Below are positions 7,156 to 15,886 of a stretch of 64,000 bases of DNA, in pieces. Origin of the DNA: Terriglobia bacterium (GTDB taxonomy: Bacteria; Acidobacteriota; Terriglobia; Terriglobales; Acidobacteriaceae). Where the stretch lies: positions 62,001 through 126,000 of the forward strand of contig JAIQFC010000011.1 of assembly GCA_020073465.1 (NCBI GenBank). Direction: 5' to 3'. The notes beneath the pieces are model-generated. The model worked only from the letters and a program-made list of their open reading frames with translations. It was not told the DNA's origin and made no database searches. A program made the translations under genes and the position numbers. The first letter of the stretch is position 1, and the number at the start of each line of letters is the position of its first letter.

Positions 7156-9225
7156 ATGCCATTCGCACGTATCGCTTCCCCAATCCGGCTCATCGCCGCC
7201 GCAGTCTTATTTGCAACGCTTGCTGTCGCAGGCTGGGCGCAGGAACCGCCCGCAGCTCCCGTACCTCAGAACACGCCCGAAACGCGTCCGGTGCCGGTCC
7301 TGAACTATTCCAAGCCGGCGTCACACTTTCCGAATCCGATCGGACCGTATACGCCGCGGCATCTGGCCGCGCCGAACTTTTCGAACACGGCGCGCATCGA
7401 TCAACTCATGCACGATGGCAAGCTCTACCTTTCGCTGAATGACGCCATCGCCCTCGCGCTGGAAAACAACCTCGATCTGGCCATCGCGCGCTACACGCTG
7501 AATATTGCCGACACCGACATCCTGCGAGCCAAAGCGGGCGCCTCCATCCTCGGTGCTCCGATCGGATTGGTTCTGAACACGCCGGGCGGCGGTGTGGGCG
7601 GCATCGGAGCAAGTTCCGGCGCGGCCACGGGAGGGACCAGCCTGGGAGCGGGCGGTCTCGGCGGCGGGACCAACGGTTTGGTCAGTTCCACGCTCGGCTT
7701 TGGACCACAAGTTAACAGCTATGACCCTGTGATCACCGCGACGCTTCAGGAAGACAAGAACACGACCAAGACGAGTAGTTCGTTTTCCGTGCCGCTACTC
7801 CTGCAAAATACTGGGACTGTTGATTTCGCGTACAACCAGGCATTCCAGTGGGGCACCAACTTGTCCGTGGGCTTCAATAACACCCGTGGCACCACCAACA
7901 GCATTTTCAACAGCCTGAGCCCCCAGCTGAACTCCGCCTTCAGGGCAACGGTCACCCAGCACTTGCTCCAGGGTTTTGGCTTCGCACCGAACACACGCTT
8001 CATTTCGATCGCCAAAAACAATCGGGAGCTCTCCGACGTTGCCTTCCGCCTGCAAGTCACGGATTCCGTCGACCAGATCGAGAACATCTACTGGGACCTG
8101 GTCTTCGCGTACGAAAACGTGCGGGTGCAAAACGAGTCACTCGCTTTTGCGCAGAAGACGCTTTCCGACACGAAGAAGCAGGTAGAGATCGGCAGCCTCG
8201 CGCCCATTGAAGTCGTGCGCGCCCAGAGCACTGTGGCGCAGGATCAGCAGTTGGTAACGAAAGCCCAGACCGACCTGCAGTTGCAGCAGCTGCTCATGAA
8301 GAACGCAATCACCCGTACGCTGAAAGACCCGACGCTGGCCACGGCGGAAGTGATCCCGACCTCGACCATGGACGTGCCTGCCCAGGAACCGGTGGTTCCG
8401 ATTGAGGACTTGATTAACGAGTCTCTGCGCCATCGGCCGGAACTGGTCGAATCGCGCATCGACTTGAATAGCCGTGAATTGAGCAACAAGGCAGTGCGCA
8501 GCTCGTTGCTGCCAACCCTCGACCTTTTCGCCTACTATGGAGGATCGGGCCTGGGCGGTGCACAGAACCCGGCAGGCCTGTGTTCGACGCCCGAGACTGC
8601 GCAACAGTTGCAGTTTGGTTGCGCCGCCGCCAATCCTGACCCGGCTCTTAACCAACACGCCATCGTGCCCTCTACCAGCTACGGCGGCACCATCAATCAG
8701 CTTTTCAACTCCACGGCTCCGGACAAAGGTGTTGGCCTGCAGCTGAACATCCCGCTACGCAACCGCGCCGCCCAGGCCGTCCAGATCCGCTCCGAACTGG
8801 AATACCGCCAGGCGCAGATGCGTCTGCAGCAAATCGAGAACCAGGTTGGCATCGAGGTACGCAATGCGCAGTACGCGGTGCAGCAAAACCGCGCCAGCGT
8901 AGATTCCGCCAGAGCCGCACTGGAATTCGCGCGCCAGTCGCTCGATGCGGAACAGAAGAAGTACCAGTTCGGCACATCGACCACGACGCTGGTGCTGCAG
9001 AACCAGAGCCAGCTAGCTACAGCCGAGTCGACGCTGGTGAACGCGATGGTGGCTTACGAAAAGTCGAAGGTCGAACTGGACCGTGCCACGGGCCAACTGC
9101 TCGATCACTCCAGCATCAGCATCGACGATGCCGCTCGCGGTCAGGTCACGCGTATGCCCAACGTGCCCTACGTTGCGCCGCGCAAAGACCTGCCATCGGC
9201 AGCACCAGCAGCCGCGCAGCAGTAA
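7156..9225 (+). CDS. TolC-family outer membrane efflux protein
   Basis: A 689-residue protein with a signal peptide (cleavage near AVAGWAQ, residue ~29) and two outer-membrane-efflux (OEP) repeats. The first lies around residues 95-400 (LNDAIALALENNLDLAIARY), the second around 410-650 (RPELVESRIDLNSRELSNKA; AEQKKYQFGTSTTTLVLQ). A Gly/Ser-rich insertion of about 50 residues (~135-185) is unusual and probably extends a loop. It would form the trimeric outer-membrane channel of a tripartite efflux or type I export system. No inner-membrane pump or adaptor gene is adjacent, so its partner is elsewhere. Confidence 0.85.
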   Translation: MPFARIASPIRLIAAAVLFATLAVAGWAQEPPAAPVPQNTPETRPVPVLNYSKPASHFPNPIGPYTPRHLAAPNFSNTARIDQLMHDGKLYLSLNDAIALALENNLDLAIARYTLNIADTDILRAKAGASILGAPIGLVLNTPGGGVGGIGASSGAATGGTSLGAGGLGGGTNGLVSSTLGFGPQVNSYDPVITATLQEDKNTTKTSSSFSVPLLLQNTGTVDFAYNQAFQWGTNLSVGFNNTRGTTNSIFNSLSPQLNSAFRATVTQHLLQGFGFAPNTRFISIAKNNRELSDVAFRLQVTDSVDQIENIYWDLVFAYENVRVQNESLAFAQKTLSDTKKQVEIGSLAPIEVVRAQSTVAQDQQLVTKAQTDLQLQQLLMKNAITRTLKDPTLATAEVIPTSTMDVPAQEPVVPIEDLINESLRHRPELVESRIDLNSRELSNKAVRSSLLPTLDLFAYYGGSGLGGAQNPAGLCSTPETAQQLQFGCAAANPDPALNQHAIVPSTSYGGTINQLFNSTAPDKGVGLQLNIPLRNRAAQAVQIRSELEYRQAQMRLQQIENQVGIEVRNAQYAVQQNRASVDSARAALEFARQSLDAEQKKYQFGTSTTTLVLQNQSQLATAESTLVNAMVAYEKSKVELDRATGQLLDHSSISIDDAARGQVTRMPNVPYVAPRKDLPSAAPAAAQQ

Positions 9226-9233
9226 CGGGAAAC

Positions 9234-9265
9234 GCGCAGCGCCGGTTTCTTGCCCGGCGCTGCGC
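9234..9265 (+). terminator. GC-rich hairpin after the TolC-like gene
   Basis: A perfect 12-bp stem GCGCAGCGCCGG (9234-9245) / CCGGCGCTGCGC (9254-9265) with an 8-nt loop, starting 8 bp after the stop codon. There is only a weak T-rich stretch downstream (TTCCTCTGTTTTTCC), so it is terminator-like rather than canonical. Confidence 0.6.
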
Positions 9266-9420
9266 TACTCACCTTCCTCTGTTTTTCCGCCGCTGCGAGG
9301 AATGCCCCTGAAAATCGCTGAAACCGGCGGAATCGCAACTGATCATGATTTGAGTCGGCGCTGCTACTCTAGTAGCTTATTAGGCTGACTGTTCTCAACT
9401 GCAAAGAGGGTCAGGACACC

Positions 9421-10297
9421 ATGAAAATCGCCCAGGACATCACCGAACTCATTGGCCGTACCCCGCTCGTCTATCTCAACAAAGTCACCGCCGGCTGCCA
9501 CGCCAAAGTCGCTGCAAAACTCGAGAGTTTCAATCCCTGCAACAGCGTGAAAGACCGCATCGGCGTGAGCATGATCGAGGAAGCCGAGAAGTCGGGCAAG
9601 ATTCATCCCGGCAAGAGTGTGCTCATCGAGCCCACCAGCGGCAACACCGGTATCGGCTTAGCCTTCACTGCTGCGGTGAAGGGATATCGCCTCATCCTCA
9701 TCATGCCCGACACCATGAGCATGGAGCGCCGCGTCCTGCTCATGGCCCTGGGCTCGGAACTCGTGCTCACGCCCGGCCCCAAAGGAATGAAAGCCGCGAT
9801 TGCCAAGGCCGAGGAAATCCGCGCAGCCACTCCCGGAGGTGTGATCCTGCAGCAGTTCGTGAATCCGGCGAATCCCAAGATTCACCGTGAGACCACCGGT
9901 CCGGAAATCTGGGACGACACCGAGGGCAAGATCGACATCCTGATTTCCGGCGTCGGCACAGGCGGCACGCTGACCGGGGTCGGCGAATACATTCGTCCCA
10001 GGAAGCCGGGCTTCAAGATCGTGGCCGTCGAACCCAAAGATAGCCCCGTGCTTTCCGGAGGCAAACCCAGCCCGCACAAGATTCAAGGGATCGGCGCAGG
10101 ATTCATCCCGGAAATCCGGAATTTCTTGCGGCGCAGCGGCCTGGGCGGCCATCGAAGTGGCTAAGCGTCCTGAGAATGCTGGGAAGCTGATCGTGGTGGT
10201 GCTGCCCGACTTCGGCGAGCGCTATCTGAGCACTATACTTTTTGAAGCGCTGAGAAATCAGGCGCAGCAGTTGCCCACGGAAGCCGTGCCGGTCTGA
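9421..10297 (+). pseudogene. cysK: Cysteine synthase (O-acetylserine sulfhydrylase), internally deleted and frameshifted
   Basis: The 5' frame (9421-10164) encodes a good CysK N-terminal part: the PLP lysine K44 in [11 protein letters not shown], the phosphate loop TSGNTG at 72-77, and [13 protein letters not shown]. Right after GIGAGFIPE (about 10115-10125) the frame derails and stops at 10162-10164. The CysK C-terminus resumes in another frame from about 10118 as [20 protein letters not shown] and ends ..[14 protein letters not shown] to a TGA at 10295-10297. The conserved ~33-residue stretch normally between 'FIPE' and 'GISSGAA' is missing. A net loss plus a frameshift therefore breaks the gene, unless the assembly is wrong here. 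cysE follows directly. Confidence 0.8.
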
Positions 10298-10323
10298 GGG
10301 AGTTGAGTTAGCGAAAAGCTTTT

Positions 10324-10401
10324 AACCACCAAGGACACGAAGGTCCACGAAGGAAACCGTGAAGGCTTAACCCTTCGTGAAACTTCGTGTCCTTGGTGGT
10401 T
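10324..10401. repeat. Inverted repeat of the AACCACCAAGGACACGAAG type
   Basis: The 19-bp arm AACCACCAAGGACACGAAG (10324-10342) has a perfect inverted partner at 10383-10401; inner CACGAAGG/CCTTCGTG also pair. It belongs to the same family as the ACCACAGAG-type repeats around the GxxExxY genes, but without a gene inside. It separates the broken cysK from cysE and places the cysE start just outside the right arm. Confidence 0.8.
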
Positions 10402-10416
10402 GACCGCCTTTTGAAC

Positions 10417-11175
10417 ATGGTCGGATTCTTCAAGTCCGTGCGCGAAGATATCGCCTCGGTATTCGAGCGCGATCCCGCGGCGAAGTCCTGGCTTGAAGTG
10501 GTCACCTGCTATCCCGGACTGCACGCGCTCTGGTGCCACCGCATCAACCACTGGCTGTGGAAACATGGCCTGCGCACACTGGCCCGCTTCCTCTCGCAAA
10601 TCACACGCTTCCTGTTCGGGATCGAAATTCATCCCGGAGCACAGATTGGACATCGCCTCTTCATCGACCACGGGCTAGGCATCATCATTGGCGAGACCAG
10701 CATCATCGGCGACGACTGCACGCTCTACCAGGGCGTAACCCTCGGCGGCACCGGGAAGGAGTCCGGGAAGCGCCATCCCACGCTGCGCAATGGAGTGTTC
10801 GTGGGTGCCGGGGCCAAGATTCTCGGCAACATCACGATTGGCGAGAATTGCCGCGTCGGCGCGGGATCGGTCGTGCTGCACAACGTCCCCGACAATTCGA
10901 CGATTGTTGGCGTGCCCGGCCACATCGTGCTGCGCGATGGCAAACGCGTGGTCATCACCGATCCGAAAGACGTTCGCGACCCGCTTTCCGATGTTCTGAT
11001 CAAACTGGCGCGCGAGGTGAAGGAACTCCGCCAGAGACTGTCAGAACTCACCCACCAGCCCATGCAGGAACCGGAATGCGAGGTCGCGATCGTACTGGAT
11101 GAGACGTCCGAGGCGGGCGAACAGGACGCCAAGGGCGAAGCGGGCTTCGCGGTCTACTACGACTACCAGATTTAA
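10417..11175 (+). CDS. cysE: Serine O-acetyltransferase
   Basis: A 252-residue left-handed beta-helix acetyltransferase that makes O-acetylserine from serine and acetyl-CoA, the substrate of CysK. An N-terminal helical part (FFKSVREDIASVFERDPAAK) precedes hexapeptide repeats (GIEIHPGAQIGHRLFIDHGL ... GVFVGAGAKILGNITIGENC). The catalytic region H-R-L-F-I-D-H and the GGTGKESGKRHPT loop are present. The ATG at 10417 is preferred to an upstream GTG that lies inside the inverted repeat. The C-terminal ~60 residues are variable and Glu-rich. It lies beside a damaged cysK, so it probably works with another cysteine synthase copy in the genome. Confidence 0.9.
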   Translation: MVGFFKSVREDIASVFERDPAAKSWLEVVTCYPGLHALWCHRINHWLWKHGLRTLARFLSQITRFLFGIEIHPGAQIGHRLFIDHGLGIIIGETSIIGDDCTLYQGVTLGGTGKESGKRHPTLRNGVFVGAGAKILGNITIGENCRVGAGSVVLHNVPDNSTIVGVPGHIVLRDGKRVVITDPKDVRDPLSDVLIKLAREVKELRQRLSELTHQPMQEPECEVAIVLDETSEAGEQDAKGEAGFAVYYDYQI

Positions 11176-11755
11176 CTCTTTAGATTTATAGCTTGCAGAT
11201 AACTTTGCGCCAGGAGTCGATTTAAGCCTCTCCATGCGACCGGCCGACCCTGGGAGAGGGGGGGCGGGCGGGTCACGGGGGGGGGGGGGCGGGGCGGGTC
11301 ACCCGACGCACTGGCGGTCCTGCAATGGCTCGCAAACGTCGGGAAACGGCATCCTGGGAAGCGTTCGGGGTGCAAAAACTGTCTTGCGCCACCGCTGGAT
11401 TGCCGGTTCCTTTCTTAACTTGCAGATAATGCACGAGTTGGCGTTAGCGCCGCTGTCGTTCCCGAGTTACTCCCCCAGTCTACCTGAATCATAGACAGAA
11501 AACGCAGCACTTACGTTCCGAGGCGGCTTGTCCCTCAGGTCCGAGGAGACACCAATGCAGTGAATTTTCCACCCGCCAGCGAACGTGTATCCTTCCTCCC
11601 GTGATTCTCTCCGCCGTAATCGTGACTGCCCCGGCAGGCATCGGCACGACTCGTGTGGGGACGGCTTGTGTGGGGACGGGCGCCCCAGCCCGTCCATGCC
11701 GAGCAACGCTCGGCTGGCTTTTCCTCGCCAGCGACCAGGAGGCATGGCCTAACCC
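11176..11755. other. 580-bp intergenic region with a poly-G tract
   Basis: No gene is supported. Contents: a very G-rich stretch at 11251-11300 with a 13-G run (11277-11289) and several GGGG/GGGCGGG tracts; the direct 11-mer CTTGCAGATAA near 11192 and again near 11419; and a tandem TGTGGGGACGG element near 11653-11680 followed by GGGCGCCCCAGCCCGTCC. The promoter of the glycosyltransferase gene should be in the last 150 bp. Confidence 0.6.
11251..11300 (+). repeat. G-rich tract (potential G-quadruplex)
   Basis: It consists of GGGAGAGGGGGGGCGGGCGGG, a short GTCAC spacer, a 13-G run and CGGGGCGGG. At least four runs of three or more G lie within 50 bp on the plus strand. Homopolymer length is error-prone in assemblies. 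Confidence 0.6.
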
Positions 11756-12616
11756 ATGATCCTGTCCGTGGTCATCATCACCCAAAACGAAGAACTGAAC
11801 CTGGCTCGTACGCTCGAAAGCGTCAAGCCCTTGGTCGCCGACGGCAAGGGCGAAATCATCATCGTCGACTCCGGCTCGACCGACCGCACGGTCGAGATCG
11901 CCGAGTCGTTTGGCGCAAAGGTGTTCGTCGAGGAATGGAAAGGGTACGCCGCGCAAAAGAACTCAGCGATCGAGAAGGCAACGGGCGATTGGATTTTGAG
12001 CCTGGACGCGGACGAGGAAGTCGAATCGACGTTGGTCAAAGAGCTTGTAGGGCATCCCACTGACCAACCGCTGCCACAGATGAGTCCCCGCGAATGGTGC
12101 CTCACGATGGAACAGGCGACCAACGCATCCGCCAACTTGGATATGCTCAAGGGGAGACCGGCCGGATTCTCGATCCGTCGTAAGAATTTCTTTCTCGGCC
12201 GCTGGATTCAACATGGTGGGTTCTGGCCTGACCCCAAGTTGCGGCTGTTTCGCCAGGGTCATGGGCGCTGCGAAGCACGGTCAGTGCACGAAATAATTCA
12301 CTTACACGGCAGAGTCGTTACCATCAATTGCGGTTCTCTTATCCACCACTCTTACCCCACGCTTTCCGACTATATCGAGCACATGAACCGCTACTCGTCG
12401 CTGGGCGCGGAGATGGTTGTGGCGAAGGGCAAGGGCAAAGTCCGGTTCAGCGTGATCAACATCGCCCTACGACCGCTGGCGACGTTCGTCTACAACTATT
12501 TCTTTCGTCTCGGTTTCCTTGACGGGCGCGAGGGGCTTCTGCTGCACCTCTACCATGCAGTGTATGTGTCGTGGAAATACGCCAAGGCGTGGGAACTTTC
12601 GCGCAAGCAGTCGTGA
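11756..12616 (+). CDS. Family 2 glycosyltransferase
   Basis: A 286-residue GT-A fold enzyme. The N-terminal MILSVVIITQNEELNLARTL, the nucleotide-binding DSGSTDRT at 38-45 and the metal-binding DAD at 84-86 in LSLDADEE are clear. RRKNFFLGRWIQHGGFWPD and the C-terminal helices resemble the WaaE/KdtX-type beta-1,4-glucosyltransferases of lipopolysaccharide core synthesis. The acceptor is not predictable. It stands alone between cysE and a secreted protein. Confidence 0.85.
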   Translation: MILSVVIITQNEELNLARTLESVKPLVADGKGEIIIVDSGSTDRTVEIAESFGAKVFVEEWKGYAAQKNSAIEKATGDWILSLDADEEVESTLVKELVGHPTDQPLPQMSPREWCLTMEQATNASANLDMLKGRPAGFSIRRKNFFLGRWIQHGGFWPDPKLRLFRQGHGRCEARSVHEIIHLHGRVVTINCGSLIHHSYPTLSDYIEHMNRYSSLGAEMVVAKGKGKVRFSVINIALRPLATFVYNYFFRLGFLDGREGLLLHLYHAVYVSWKYAKAWELSRKQS

Positions 12617-12751
12617 TGACGGCAAGAGGCAGTGCAAGCAACGTTTCTGCACATGCCCTTGTCGTAGAGGCACTGCTCGCTGCCTCTGCATTCGACTCGG
12701 AGCGGCGCTTACGTTGCCATCCGCAGCCACGTCTAATCATTGGAGGCTCCC

Positions 12752-13837
12752 ATGTTTCAGTCGCGCTCATTCCCTATCATCCCCCTTTTATTTGTGCTGA
12801 TCGCACCCTCGATTCACAGCCAAACCGCTCAGCCAGATACTGCTTCCAATCGCGTCCAGCTCAAGCTCAACACGGAGGAGGCCGACGCCGCCCTCGCAAT
12901 CCTGGACAGGCACGCCGCGGGAACCGCCATCACCGACGCAGACTGGCAGCGTCTTTTTGCCACCGAACCCTACGTCCGCCTGAAGAAGCGGGAGGCCAGC
13001 ATGCACCGCGACTTCACTGACGACGATTTCAGGAAGTTTGTGCTCTCCCCGGAACTGGCAGCGAAGGCCACTATCCTGCGGCAGACGCTTGACACCTGGC
13101 GGAGGGCGGATCTGGTCGCCTCGGCACGCCGCGTGCTGGCTTACTTGCCCGAACAGGCTTCCATCAAGGCCAAGGTTTTCCCCGTCATCAAGCCGGGAAT
13201 CAACAGCTTTGTGTTTGAGACCACCACCGATCCGGCGATTTTCCTCTATCTTGATCCGGAAGAATCGGCAGCAAAGTTTGAAAACACGGTCGCGCACGAG
13301 TTGCATCACATCGGGTTTTCCAGCGTCGATTCGCTGACGGAGGAGAAACTGAAAGACCTGCCTCCGCATGTGAAGCCGGCGGTCGAGTGGATGGGTGCGT
13401 TTGGCGAGGGCTTCGCCATGCTGGCCGCGGCAGGCGGACCGGACATTGATCCGCACGCTGCGAGTTCTCCCAAAGAACATGCGCGCTGGGAACACGACCT
13501 GGCCAACTTCAACCAGGATGTGCATTTGTTGCAGCAGTTCTTCCTCGACGTCGTGGACCAGAGGCTAAACAAGAAAGACGACATTGACGAGAAGGCCTAT
13601 TCGTTTTTCGGCGCGCAGGGACCGTGGTACACCGTCGGATACAAGATGGCGGTCGTGGTCGAGAGGCGCTACGGGCGCAAGAGGTTGATCGAGTGCATGA
13701 TCGATCCGCGGGAGTTGCTGGCGACCTACAACCGGGCCGCGGAAGAACTCGGCCGTGATGGCAAGGAGCGCTTGGCCCTCTGGTCTCCCGAACTGATGCA
13801 GAAGGTCGGCGTGAGGCTGGCGGAGACAAAGCCTTAG
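12752..13837 (+). CDS. DUF5700-type putative secreted zinc metalloprotease
   Basis: A 361-residue protein with an N-terminal signal peptide (MFQSRSFPIIPLLFVLIAPS, cleavage near IHSQ). A gluzincin-type HELHH motif is at 182-186 in NTVAHELHHIGF, with a downstream Glu-rich helix (GAFGEGFAMLAAAGG) that could give the third ligand. The N-terminal LKKREASMHRDFTDDDF region matches the DUF5700 family as I know it. The ATG at 12752 is chosen because GGAGG lies 5 bp before it; an in-frame ATG four codons upstream would overlap that site. The role is probably periplasmic or extracellular proteolysis; the substrate is unknown. Confidence 0.7.
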   Translation: MFQSRSFPIIPLLFVLIAPSIHSQTAQPDTASNRVQLKLNTEEADAALAILDRHAAGTAITDADWQRLFATEPYVRLKKREASMHRDFTDDDFRKFVLSPELAAKATILRQTLDTWRRADLVASARRVLAYLPEQASIKAKVFPVIKPGINSFVFETTTDPAIFLYLDPEESAAKFENTVAHELHHIGFSSVDSLTEEKLKDLPPHVKPAVEWMGAFGEGFAMLAAAGGPDIDPHAASSPKEHARWEHDLANFNQDVHLLQQFFLDVVDQRLNKKDDIDEKAYSFFGAQGPWYTVGYKMAVVVERRYGRKRLIECMIDPRELLATYNRAAEELGRDGKERLALWSPELMQKVGVRLAETKP

Positions 13838-13874
13838 CTGGCACACATCGGGTTGTCATCAATGGTGGTCCTGA

Positions 13875-13886
13875 CCGACCGGTCGG
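13875..13886. promoter_or_regulatory. CCGACCGGTCGG palindrome, TetR-operator-like
   Basis: A perfect 12-bp palindrome 70 bp before the start of the mutase large-subunit gene. The form (A)CCGACCGGTCGG(T) is typical of operators bound by TetR-family regulators of acyl-CoA metabolism. No TetR gene is in the window, so the regulator is inferred. Confidence 0.4.
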
Positions 13887-13956
13887 CCCTAACCCGGTGG
13901 TGCCTTGCCCCTCCGCGCTCCCTTCCCTATGATCACAAGAGACCACTGGGGTTTGC

Positions 13957-15753
13957 ATGGACAAGAAACCACTGAAGCCGCAAGTCGCTGAAAGTCCGGT
14001 TGCTGATGTTTTTGAAAACCGCCATCCCTCCGAAGCTGAGAAGCGATGGGCGGAGAACACACTCGCGCCAACGCTTGAGAAAGCTCCTGAGCGGCCGATT
14101 GGCGCGCCCACTGGAGTGAACGTCGACGAGAACGGGCAAGCGCGTTTTACGACGATTTCCGGCGTGCCGATTCGCCGACTCTATACATCGGCCGACCTGC
14201 CCGAGGACTGGAGCGAAGAAGAGTATCTTGGCTACCCCGGTCAGCCGCCGTTCACGCGCGGCATTCATGCCACGGGATATCGCGGCAAGCTTTACACCAT
14301 GCGGCAGTTCTCCGGATTCGCCTCGCCCGAGGAAACCAACCAGCGCTACAAGTACCTGCTCGAGCACGGCGGCAGCGGGCTTTCAGTGGCGTTCGATCTG
14401 CCCACGCTGATGGGGTATGACTCCGACCATCCCGCAAGCGAGGGTGAGGTGGGCAAGTGCGGTGTGGCGATCGATTCGCTCGAAGACATGGAGATTCTGT
14501 TCAGTGGCATCGACCTGGAAAAGACTACGGTATCGATGACCATTAACTCACCCGCGTCGGTGCTGTGGGCCATGTACCTGGTCGTGGCGGAGAAGCAGGG
14601 CGCAGACTGGAAGAAGATTTCGGGCACGATCCAGAACGATATTCTCAAGGAATACATCGCGCAAAAGGAATACATCTATCCGCCGGCACCATCGATGCGG
14701 CTGGTGATCGACACATTCGAGTTCGGCTCGAAATTCACGCCGCGGTTCAACACGATTTCGATCAGTGGATACCACATCCGCGAGGCAGGTTCCACTGCGC
14801 TGCAGGAACTGGCGTTTACGCTGTATGACGGCGTTGAGTACGTCGAGTGGGCGCGGCGTCGCGGGCTGGATGTGGACGAGTTCGGTCCCCGGTTAAGTTT
14901 CTTCTTCAACGCGCACAATGACTTCTTCGAAGAGATTGCCAAATACCGTGCAGCGCGCAAAATCTGGTACCGGGTTATGAAGGACCGCTTTGGTGCAAAG
15001 AACCAGCGGACGTGGCTGATGCGCTTCCACACGCAAACGGCGGGCGTGTCGCTGCCGGCGCAGCAACCGATGAACAACATTGCGCGCGTGGCGTTGCAGG
15101 CGCTGGCGGCGGTACTGGGCGGAACCCAGTCCTTGCACACCGATTCCTACGACGAGGCTTTGGCCCTGCCCACCGAGGAAGCCGCGCGGATCGCGCTGCG
15201 CACGCAGCAGGTCATCGCGTACGAATCGGGAGTGACGCAGACCGTTGATCCTCTGGGCGGGTCGTACTTCCTGGAGAACCTGACTTTGCAGATGGAAAAT
15301 GGTGCGCTCGACTATTTCGGCAAGATGGACGCGATGGGCGGCATGGTCAAGGCGATCGAACGCGGTTACCCCCAGAAGGAGATTGCCGAGGCGTCCTACC
15401 AGTACCAGCGTGCCGCCGAAGCCAAAGAAAAGGTGATCGTCGGCGTGAACGAATTCGTGATTGAAGAAGAGCCGCCGCGCATCCTCTACATTGACGAAAG
15501 CGTGGCGCGACAGCAGACCGCCAAGCTGAAGGCGCTGCGGGCGCGACGGTCGAGTGAGGAAGTCAGGCGCACGCTCGATGCGCTGAAGAAGGCGGCCGCG
15601 CAGGAACCGAAAGCCGGCACCAACGGGACCGTCTCTCCGGCCAACACGATGCCACACATCGTGAATGCTGTGCGCGCGTACGCGACCGTAGGCGAGATCT
15701 GCGAGGCGCTGCGGCAGGTGTATGGGACGTACACGGAAGTGAGCATTACGTAG
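13957..15753 (+). CDS. icmA: B12-dependent acyl-CoA mutase, large subunit (isobutyryl-CoA mutase type)
   Basis: A 598-residue TIM-barrel subunit without the C-terminal cobalamin domain, which is encoded separately at 23200-23619. It aligns well with MCM/ICM large subunits: [67 protein letters not shown]. The residues that separate substrate classes are F118 (Y89 in methylmalonyl-CoA mutase, Ile in 2-hydroxyisobutyryl-CoA mutase) and Q236 (R207 in methylmalonyl-CoA mutase). Both match isobutyryl-CoA mutase, as does A145 where 2-hydroxyisobutyryl-CoA mutase has Asp. It should therefore interconvert isobutyryl- and butyryl-CoA or a related branched acyl-CoA. Automatic labels would say methylmalonyl-CoA mutase. 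Confidence 0.75.
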   Translation: MDKKPLKPQVAESPVADVFENRHPSEAEKRWAENTLAPTLEKAPERPIGAPTGVNVDENGQARFTTISGVPIRRLYTSADLPEDWSEEEYLGYPGQPPFTRGIHATGYRGKLYTMRQFSGFASPEETNQRYKYLLEHGGSGLSVAFDLPTLMGYDSDHPASEGEVGKCGVAIDSLEDMEILFSGIDLEKTTVSMTINSPASVLWAMYLVVAEKQGADWKKISGTIQNDILKEYIAQKEYIYPPAPSMRLVIDTFEFGSKFTPRFNTISISGYHIREAGSTALQELAFTLYDGVEYVEWARRRGLDVDEFGPRLSFFFNAHNDFFEEIAKYRAARKIWYRVMKDRFGAKNQRTWLMRFHTQTAGVSLPAQQPMNNIARVALQALAAVLGGTQSLHTDSYDEALALPTEEAARIALRTQQVIAYESGVTQTVDPLGGSYFLENLTLQMENGALDYFGKMDAMGGMVKAIERGYPQKEIAEASYQYQRAAEAKEKVIVGVNEFVIEEEPPRILYIDESVARQQTAKLKALRARRSSEEVRRTLDALKKAAAQEPKAGTNGTVSPANTMPHIVNAVRAYATVGEICEALRQVYGTYTEVSIT

Positions 15754-15857
15754 AGAGTGCATCGTGGCGCGCCCCGGTTGCTTCTGGCCCAGAACGGGAG
15801 CCGGTGTAAGAATATCTGCCCTTGTGGGCGGAAAATCGCAGCCGCTTGGGACTATGA

Positions 15858-15886
15858 TTTTGAGATCACAAATTGTGATCTCAAAA
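15858..15886. promoter_or_regulatory. 29-bp palindrome overlapping the ORF6N gene start (operator candidate)
   Basis: The arms TTTTGAGATCACAA and TTGTGATCTCAAAA flank one central A; the last A is the A of the ATG. The position over the start codon suggests an autoregulatory operator. The first 28 bases recur exactly at 16118-16145 inside the gene. Confidence 0.6.

Noticed and set aside
15757-15885. N-terminal extension of the ORF6N protein
   Set aside because: The frame is open, but the extension is unlike the family, runs through the palindrome, and an ATG at 15886 gives the normal ORF6N start.
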